Source: Bacteroidota bacterium
GTDB lineage: Bacteria > Bacteroidota > Bacteroidia > NS11-12g > UBA955
Reading direction: 5' to 3'
Assembly (NCBI GenBank): GCA_005788145.1
Contig: SXYY01000089.1
Span: 1 to 10,649 of the forward strand
Length of the DNA stretch: 10,649 bases
In this document: positions 5,903 to 10,649 of the stretch, piece by piece
How positions within the stretch are numbered: position 1 is the first letter of the stretch
How the letters are laid out: each line of letters opens with the position of its first letter
Notes under the pieces: model-generated
What the model saw: the letters and a program-made list of their open reading frames with translations, nothing else
Told to the model about the DNA's origin: nothing
The model's database searches: none
Position numbers and translations under genes: made by a program

Positions 5903-7095
5903 TCCGCTTGATTCAATTCACTGATGGCTAAATAGGCCATCAATCCGCAGCCTTGTTCCAGAGCATCTTCATCCACATCAAAGCTGGGGTGGTGTACGCT
6001 GAAACCCGTATTTTTGGCTTCGTTTTTGGTTCCGAGACGATAAAAACAACTGGGGACGGCTTGAGAGAAGTACGAAAAATCTTCTGCAGCCATCCAAATG
6101 CCCAAATCCTCTACTTGGCTTTCACCCAAATAATCTTTTGCTTCAACTTGTAAGCGATGGGTGAGTGTCTCGTGGTTTTTCAAGAATGGATAACCCCGAC
6201 GTATCTCGATTTCTAACTGTCCGCCCATGCCTTCAACCACCCCTTTGGCGATCTGGGTCATCTTTTCGTGGGCTTGGGTTCTCCATTGCTCGTCCAACGT
6301 ACGGAATGTGCCTTCAATAATGACCTCATTGGGAATCACATTGGTGGCTCCTGCAGCGATGACTTTTCCAAAAGACAATACCGATGGGATTGCTGGGTTT
6401 GCTGCACGCGAGACCACCTGTTGCAATGCCACAATCATGTGTGCACTGATCAATACAGGATCTATGTTGAAATGGGGCATCGCGCCATGTCCGCCTTTTC
6501 CAATGACCTTGATATAAATTTCGTCCGTACTGGCCATGTATAATCCCGGCCTAAATCCAGTTTTCCCCGTTTCAATGCCTGGCATTACATGCTGTCCGAT
6601 CATTACATCCACTTTGGGGTTTTCCAAAACACCATCCGCAATCATGAGCGAAGCACCTCCGGGAAGTTTTTCTTCACCGGGTTGAAATACCAACTTTACA
6701 CTGCCCTCAAATTGATCTTTCAATTCTGTGAGCAATCTCGCGGCACCCAACAAACTGGTTGTATGTACATCGTGACCGCAAGCGTGCATAATGCCTTCCT
6801 TTTTGCTTCTGTATTCGCGTCCATCTGCCACTTCAACAATGGGTAGCGCGTCCATATCGGCCCGCAAACCAACCACTTTCTTGCTGGGATTCTTACCCTC
6901 AATCACTGCAACCACACCCGTATTCGCCAATCGCTGCGTTTTCAGTCCCAAAGCGTGCAATTCAGATTCTACGAAGGCTGCGGTTTCAAATTCTTGGAAC
7001 GACAACTCTGGGTTCTCGTGAATGTGTCTACGAACGCGAATCAACTCAGGCAAAAGTTCGCCTGCACGTTGCTTTATGTGATTCTTGATATCCAT
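5899..7095 (-). CDS. M20D-family amidohydrolase / metallopeptidase
   Basis: A 398-residue zinc or manganese amidohydrolase of the M20D type (hippurate hydrolase, IAA-amino acid hydrolase, N-acyl amino acid deacylase relatives), cleaving the amide bond of an N-acylated amino acid. Visible in order: RRHIHENPELSFQE (22-35), GLRADMDALPI (76-86), MHACGHDVH (103-111) with ligands Cys106 and His108, QPGEE (138-142) with the catalytic Glu141 and ligand Glu142, GQHVMP with His169, the dimerisation/lid domain at about 185-300 starting with GKGGHGAMPH, AAEDFSYF (336-343), and HHPSFDVDE with His369. All expected metal ligands are present and the length is typical. No signal peptide, so probably cytoplasmic. 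Its exact substrate cannot be predicted. The start at 7095 places a perfect -7 box 32 bases upstream. It is divergent from dnaG and convergent with the START-like gene. Confidence 0.92.
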   Translation of the reverse strand: MDIKNHIKQRAGELLPELIRVRRHIHENPELSFQEFETAAFVESELHALGLKTQRLANTGVVAVIEGKNPSKKVVGLRADMDALPIVEVADGREYRSKKEGIMHACGHDVHTTSLLGAARLLTELKDQFEGSVKLVFQPGEEKLPGGASLMIADGVLENPKVDVMIGQHVMPGIETGKTGFRPGLYMASTDEIYIKVIGKGGHGAMPHFNIDPVLISAHMIVALQQVVSRAANPAIPSVLSFGKVIAAGATNVIPNEVIIEGTFRTLDEQWRTQAHEKMTQIAKGVVEGMGGQLEIEIRRGYPFLKNHETLTHRLQVEAKDYLGESQVEDLGIWMAAEDFSYFSQAVPSCFYRLGTKNEAKNTGFSVHHPSFDVDEDALEQGCGLMAYLAISELNQAD

Positions 7096-7127
7096 GTTGG
7101 AATTATTGGTTCAGTTGAAGTACTTTG

Positions 7128-7135
7128 CAAATCTA
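7128..7135 (-). promoter_or_regulatory. -7 promoter box of the M20D amidohydrolase gene
   Basis: Perfect TAnnTTTG (TAGATTTG on the minus strand), 32 bases before the ATG at 7095, the longest leader among the boxes found here. A weak -33 TTC lies about 20 bases upstream, at the edge of the inverted repeat at 7141-7157. Confidence 0.55.
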
Positions 7136-7140
7136 ATGGT

Positions 7141-7157
7141 TTCAACAATAGGTTGAA
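7141..7157. repeat. Inverted repeat in the amidohydrolase-dnaG divergent region
   Basis: TTCAAC (7141-7146), a 5-base spacer and GTTGAA (7152-7157) form a perfect 6-bp inverted repeat. The arms extend outward by a GG/CC pair if one base is bulged. It lies upstream of both genes and could be an operator or only a chance palindrome. A possible dnaG -7-like sequence (TAGGTTG, 7149-7155), about 21 bases after TTTG at 7124-7127, overlaps the right arm. Confidence 0.35.
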
Positions 7158-7176
7158 CCGCCCATCCTTTCGTATC

Positions 7177-9123
7177 ATGATCGTCCAAAGTTCCCTAGAC
7201 CAATTGTTGAACACCGTATCCATTGAGGATGTGGTTGGCGATTATGTTTCGCTCAAACGCTCCGGCTCGCGATACAAGGGTTGCTGTCCTTTTCACGACG
7301 AAAAAACACCTTCATTCGTTGTTACCCCAACCATCGGTATTTACAAGTGTTTTGGGTGTCAAAAAGGAGGCAATGCCATTCAGTTTCTCATGGATGTTGA
7401 GAACTTGAGCTTCGTGGAAGCCGCAAGAAATTTGGCAAAGCGATACGGGGTGGATTTGATGGAGACCACTTCGGAAAATCAAGATGTGTATCAGGAGCAG
7501 CAGCGACAAAAGGAGTCGCTCCAGGCAGCCGTGGATTTTGCGCAGCAGTTTTTTGTGGATCAACTGTTCGATAGCGAAGAGGGTAAATCCATTGGATTGC
7601 CCTATTTCAAAGAGCGGGGATTTACTGTAGATACCATCAAGAAATGGGGCTTGGGATACAGCCCCGAAAGTTGGGAGGCGTTGGCCCACGCAAGCCATAG
7701 CAAAGGCTACAATGCCGAGGTGATGGTTAAGGCGGGTTTGCTGAAGCAGCGTGATAATGGCTCTCACTACGATTTGTTTCGATACAGGGTGATGTTCAGC
7801 ATCTTCGCCGTAACAGGCAAAGTGATTGGATTTGCAGGGCGAAAAATGAGTTCTACAGACCCATCGCCCAAATATGTAAACTCACCAGAAACAGAACTTT
7901 ACAAAAAGAGCGACGTGCTTTTCGGCTTGTATCAGGCCAAAAATGCCATGAAAAAGCTCGACAAAGTGTACATGACGGAAGGATATACTGACGTCATTAC
8001 CCTGCACCAATCGGGCATCGAAAACGTGGTGGCGAGCTCGGGAACAGCATTGACGCCCGGACAAATTAAATTGCTCAAACGATTCACCAACAATGTTACA
8101 GTGGTGTACGATGGCGATATGGCGGGTATCAAGGCCTCTATTCGCGGAATTGATTTGTTGTTGCAAGAAGGACTGAATGTGCGGGTGGTTCCGTTGCCGG
8201 AAGGACAGGATCCGGATTCTTACTGCCAAGCATTGGGTGGGGAAGCATTTTTGGAATACATCAACAGCCATGAGGAGACATTCATCTTTTTCAAAGCGAA
8301 GTTGTTGATTGGCGATACACAAAACGATCCTTTGCGCAAATCAGATGCAGTGCGGGATATTCTGAGAACCGTTGCGCTTATTTCGGATCCTTTGAAGCGT
8401 TCGGCACTGTCGCAGCAGTTGGCATCCATTTGCGATATTGACCAGGCTACGCTCTTACAGGAGTTGTCGGTATTGCTGAAGCAGCAGCAGGTAAAGGAGC
8501 GTCAGGATTTTGTGAAGGAGGTTTCGGCAGCCATTGATGCATCTGGCGTAGCGTTTCATCCAGACGGAGAAGTTTCAGAGCGCATTCGCGTGAATTTGTT
8601 GGAGCACCGCGACCAGGAATTGGCTTTGTTTCGCTTGCTGTTGTTGTATGGAGAGAATGAGTTTTCCTCGGCCGAGGAGCGGGTTTTTGATTTTGTTTGG
8701 GGCGAAATGCAGGGCGATCCCAATTTGGCGATGGAGGATCCATTGGCCAAGAAATTGGTTTCTGAGATAGAAACCACTGGTGGTTGGCCGGGTGCGCAAC
8801 ATTTTATTCATCATTTGGATACCGAAATTGCGGCATGGGCAGCGGGTGTGATGGCGGATGGACATCCATTGAGTCCGGCATACAAAGACAATTACATTGA
8901 TGTGAAGGACGAGGCAACGGCATACAAAGAACAGATTGTCAACATGTTCTTGCACTTGCGCCGAAAAAAGGTGGATGCGATGATTGAAAATCACCTTGAA
9001 ATGATCAAGCAAGAGGGTAGCGATAGCGCGTCTTTCGAATTATTGATGGAATTTTTGACTGAATTGAATGAAATCAAACGACAAATTGCACAGAAATTGG
9101 GAAATAGCGTAAGTCGTATTTGA
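7177..9123 (+). CDS. dnaG: DNA primase DnaG
   Basis: A complete 648-residue bacterial primase, which makes the RNA primers for the lagging strand and works with the replicative helicase DnaB. The N-terminal CHC2 zinc-binding domain has Cys37, His40, Cys58 and Cys61 as ligands (CPFH and CFGC). The central RNA polymerase/TOPRIM domain shows Glu268 (MTEGYTDV), Asp312 and Asp314 (YDGDMAG), and Asp345 and Asp347 (GQDPDSY), matching the metal-binding acidic residues of E. coli DnaG. The C-terminal part, from about residue 485, is helical and fits the helicase-binding domain; as usual it is poorly conserved. The frame is open upstream to 6955, but the ATG at 7177 begins exactly where the family does (about 35 residues before the zinc motif) and clears the divergent gene. 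There is no rpsU or rpoD next door, unlike the classical macromolecular-synthesis operon of enterobacteria. Confidence 0.97.
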   Translation: MIVQSSLDQLLNTVSIEDVVGDYVSLKRSGSRYKGCCPFHDEKTPSFVVTPTIGIYKCFGCQKGGNAIQFLMDVENLSFVEAARNLAKRYGVDLMETTSENQDVYQEQQRQKESLQAAVDFAQQFFVDQLFDSEEGKSIGLPYFKERGFTVDTIKKWGLGYSPESWEALAHASHSKGYNAEVMVKAGLLKQRDNGSHYDLFRYRVMFSIFAVTGKVIGFAGRKMSSTDPSPKYVNSPETELYKKSDVLFGLYQAKNAMKKLDKVYMTEGYTDVITLHQSGIENVVASSGTALTPGQIKLLKRFTNNVTVVYDGDMAGIKASIRGIDLLLQEGLNVRVVPLPEGQDPDSYCQALGGEAFLEYINSHEETFIFFKAKLLIGDTQNDPLRKSDAVRDILRTVALISDPLKRSALSQQLASICDIDQATLLQELSVLLKQQQVKERQDFVKEVSAAIDASGVAFHPDGEVSERIRVNLLEHRDQELALFRLLLLYGENEFSSAEERVFDFVWGEMQGDPNLAMEDPLAKKLVSEIETTGGWPGAQHFIHHLDTEIAAWAAGVMADGHPLSPAYKDNYIDVKDEATAYKEQIVNMFLHLRRKKVDAMIENHLEMIKQEGSDSASFELLMEFLTELNEIKRQIAQKLGNSVSRI

Positions 9124-9184
9124 TGCTAATTTATTGATTTGTAATTGATTAAGTTTTTGGCACACCGTTTGCATACTCGTCGGT

Positions 9185-9769
9185 ATGTTCAAAAACAAAA
9201 TAGCGATTCCAACCCTGGTGCTACTTTTTTTGACGGCAGCAGCTGTAGGTAAGTCGGTATTCGGCACCGAGGTTATTGTACCGGTATCCAACAGCAAAGT
9301 TTCCGATACTTCAGTGGTTGTTGAAAAGGATTCATTGTATTATGATACATTGTCTCTATCGCTGAAAGAGATTCCTACCGTACAAAATATGTACACTGTA
9401 GGCAAAAAGGCCATCGGTAAATGGGCCAAATTATTCATTGCAGTAAAAATTGTTGAGAGTGGTAACGATGGTGATAACAGCATTTACGCCCGCCGCGATT
9501 TCAATCTAACGGGCATGCGTCAGCCAAAAGCGCGCAAGACGATGTCGTTAGGTGCAACCAAATCAAACTATGCAACTTTTGCGAGTTGGTACGATTGCAT
9601 GGTGGACTTCGGCATGTATTTGAATGGGATGGAAAGAGGTTTTAAGAAAAAATATCATAAAAATCCTACCAATGAGGAAATGATTTTTTATCTGTTTGGT
9701 AAGTATAATACGCATCCTGTATGGAAAAATCGTACAATTTATGTGTTGAAGAATTTCAAATTGAAGTAG
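9185..9769 (+). CDS. Secreted glucosaminidase-like (GH73/Bax-like) small protein
   Basis: A 194-residue protein with an N-terminal hydrophobic export signal (about residues 5-22, cleavage site unclear), a low-complexity Ser/Thr/Val-rich linker to about 65, and a C-terminal domain that looks like a lysozyme-fold peptidoglycan N-acetylglucosaminidase. The signs are WAKLFIAVKIVESGN (80-94), where Glu91 is placed like the catalytic acid of GH73 enzymes, then FNLTGM (106-111) in place of the family's NLFGI, and NYATFASWYDCMVDFGMYL (128-146), like the aF.sY.s...dy pattern. It would act on cell-wall glycan in the periplasm. The match is by pattern only and the domain is divergent, so the enzyme could be inactive or a different lysozyme-fold member. 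It begins 61 bases after dnaG and ends 27 bases before a strong terminator. Confidence 0.6.
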   Translation: MFKNKIAIPTLVLLFLTAAAVGKSVFGTEVIVPVSNSKVSDTSVVVEKDSLYYDTLSLSLKEIPTVQNMYTVGKKAIGKWAKLFIAVKIVESGNDGDNSIYARRDFNLTGMRQPKARKTMSLGATKSNYATFASWYDCMVDFGMYLNGMERGFKKKYHKNPTNEEMIFYLFGKYNTHPVWKNRTIYVLKNFKLK

Positions 9770-9796
9770 TTTAATTGTTCACAGGTTAGTTATAGG

Positions 9797-9831
9797 GATG
9801 AGGCCCGGCGAAAGCCGGGCCTCATCTTTTT
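9797..9831 (+). terminator. Strong rho-independent terminator after the glucosaminidase-like gene
   Basis: A perfect 13-bp GC-rich stem (left arm 9797-9809, right arm 9814-9826) closes a GAAA tetraloop (9810-9813) and is followed by five T residues (9827-9831). It terminates plus-strand transcription from dnaG and the following gene. The right arm contains the stop codon of the convergent MFS gene (9822-9824). In the minus direction the hairpin has no T-run after it, so there it would act at most as a 3'-end stabilising structure. Confidence 0.93.
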
Positions 9832-10649
9832 CTAATCCATGCCAAACTCAGCAACAAACCCGCTGCAAATCCACCCGCGCTCACAGCAAAAATTCCAGGG
9901 TAGTTCCACGACGCTCCCTCAATAAAGTAGTTGGCGGTAAGTCCTCCTGCAATGATGCCCATCTCCAAAAACATGAACAACATGGCCATCGCCCGTCCGC
10001 GGTGCTGCGCATCCGCGGTGTCGCTGGCCCACGCAAACAAACTCGGGGCATTGAAGCCTTGACCGATTCCATAAAGTATCGCCGACAGCCCAAACCAACC
10101 AAAACCCATGCGGCTACAAGAAGTACAGCCCGACTGCAGTTCATGGTCCAACTCCCAAGCCATATACATCAATATCGCCATGGAAAGTACCTGAGAAAAT
10201 GTACCGATCGCGGTGCTCCAAGCCCTTCCCAACAAATCGCTAACCCGGCCACTGATCAATCGGAAAAGCAGTGATACCCCTATGTAAATGCTCAGGAATA
10301 ACCCTTTGTTCTCATATCCCAATGCCAAGGTGAAATCGGCCATCACAGTCAAGATGGATCCCAAAGAGATACACACCAAAAACATGATCAAGCTGGGCTT
10401 CCACGCCGGCCAATAAAACAGTTGTCCCAAAGAAAATTGAAACTTTCGCTTGTTGCTCTCAATGCGGGTTTCGGGTAGTTGCAAAAACAACAACCACGCT
10501 GTTGCTGCCAATGCTGCGCTGGTGTAATACATCCAATTCACACCAAAATGCATTGCAATCAATGCGCCCAATGCATAGCCAATGGTTGTTCCCAAATTGT
10601 TGAACATCCCTTGCCAGCCCATGGCCCTGCCTCTGTGGGATTCTTCCAC
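9822..10649 (-). CDS. MFS transporter, C-terminal part (N-terminus beyond right edge)
   Basis: The last 275 residues of a major facilitator superfamily carrier; the true start lies outside the window, and the GTG at the very edge is just an internal Val codon. The fragment opens at the cytoplasmic end of about TM4 with HRGRAMGWQG, then TM5 and TM6 ending in LQLPETRIE, the central loop, and the six helices of the second half. GRVSDLLGR (134-142 of the fragment) is the second-half copy of the MFS loop motif A. QHRGRAMAMLFMFLEMG (215-231) repeats the RGRAM pattern of the first half, reflecting the family's internal duplication. The substrate is not recognisable; drug or sugar efflux types are both possible. 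A Cys pair (SGCTSC, 173-178) lies in a loop between predicted helices. The last codons and stop overlap the terminator of the opposite strand. Confidence 0.88.
   Translation of the reverse strand: MEESHRGRAMGWQGMFNNLGTTIGYALGALIAMHFGVNWMYYTSAALAATAWLLFLQLPETRIESNKRKFQFSLGQLFYWPAWKPSLIMFLVCISLGSILTVMADFTLALGYENKGLFLSIYIGVSLLFRLISGRVSDLLGRAWSTAIGTFSQVLSMAILMYMAWELDHELQSGCTSCSRMGFGWFGLSAILYGIGQGFNAPSLFAWASDTADAQHRGRAMAMLFMFLEMGIIAGGLTANYFIEGASWNYPGIFAVSAGGFAAGLLLSLAWIRKR

Noticed and set aside
6955..7176. In-frame upstream extension of dnaG
   Set aside because: The extension is antisense to the amidohydrolase gene and adds about 74 residues that primases do not have; family alignment begins at the ATG at 7177.
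1..10649. A new defence, mobile or biosynthetic system
   Set aside because: Every recognisable gene belongs to a known housekeeping, envelope or metabolic family, composition looks even throughout, and there are no transposases, integrases, repeats with spacers or clusters of unknown genes.

Overview
The window looks like an ordinary chromosomal segment of a Bacteroidota bacterium, most likely a flavobacteria-like lineage (inference). Three things point there. There is a PorT-type outer-membrane barrel, a short START-like protein of a Bacteroidota-specific type and a short LuxC-type acyl-CoA reductase. Several starts are preceded by the Bacteroidota -7 promoter element TAnnTTTG. Start codons generally lack a convincing Shine-Dalgarno sequence. 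I see no rRNA, tRNA, CRISPR, insertion sequence or phage gene, and no gene-free stretch longer than about 110 bases.

Left part (1-3051). The N-terminal end of a ZIP-family metal transporter (minus strand) runs off the left edge. Upstream of it on the same strand is a secreted outer-membrane beta-barrel protein. That gene is divergent, over a 78-base region, from a LuxC-family acyl-CoA reductase on the plus strand. The reductase collides tail-to-tail with an arginase-family ureohydrolase, and their coding ends overlap by 24 bases.

Middle (3052-7176). On the minus strand a PAP2 phosphatase and a GT39/ArnT-like integral membrane glycosyltransferase overlap by 8 bases and form a translationally coupled pair; the arginase gene follows 53 bases later. 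Divergent from PAP2 is a START-like protein, which shares its 4-base stop region TTAA with a convergent M20D amidohydrolase. The amidohydrolase is divergent from dnaG over 81 bases.

Right part (7177-10649). dnaG (DNA primase, complete, all key motifs present) is followed on the same strand by a small secreted glucosaminidase-like protein. That gene ends at a strong rho-independent terminator with a 13-bp stem and GAAA loop. The right arm of the stem contains the stop codon of a convergent MFS transporter that runs off the right edge.

No clearly new multi-gene system is visible. The observations most worth checking are about architecture: -7 promoter boxes only 5-10 bases from start codons (implying near-leaderless mRNAs), extremely compact convergent gene ends, a terminator that overlaps the end of the opposing gene, and short palindromes in three promoter regions.
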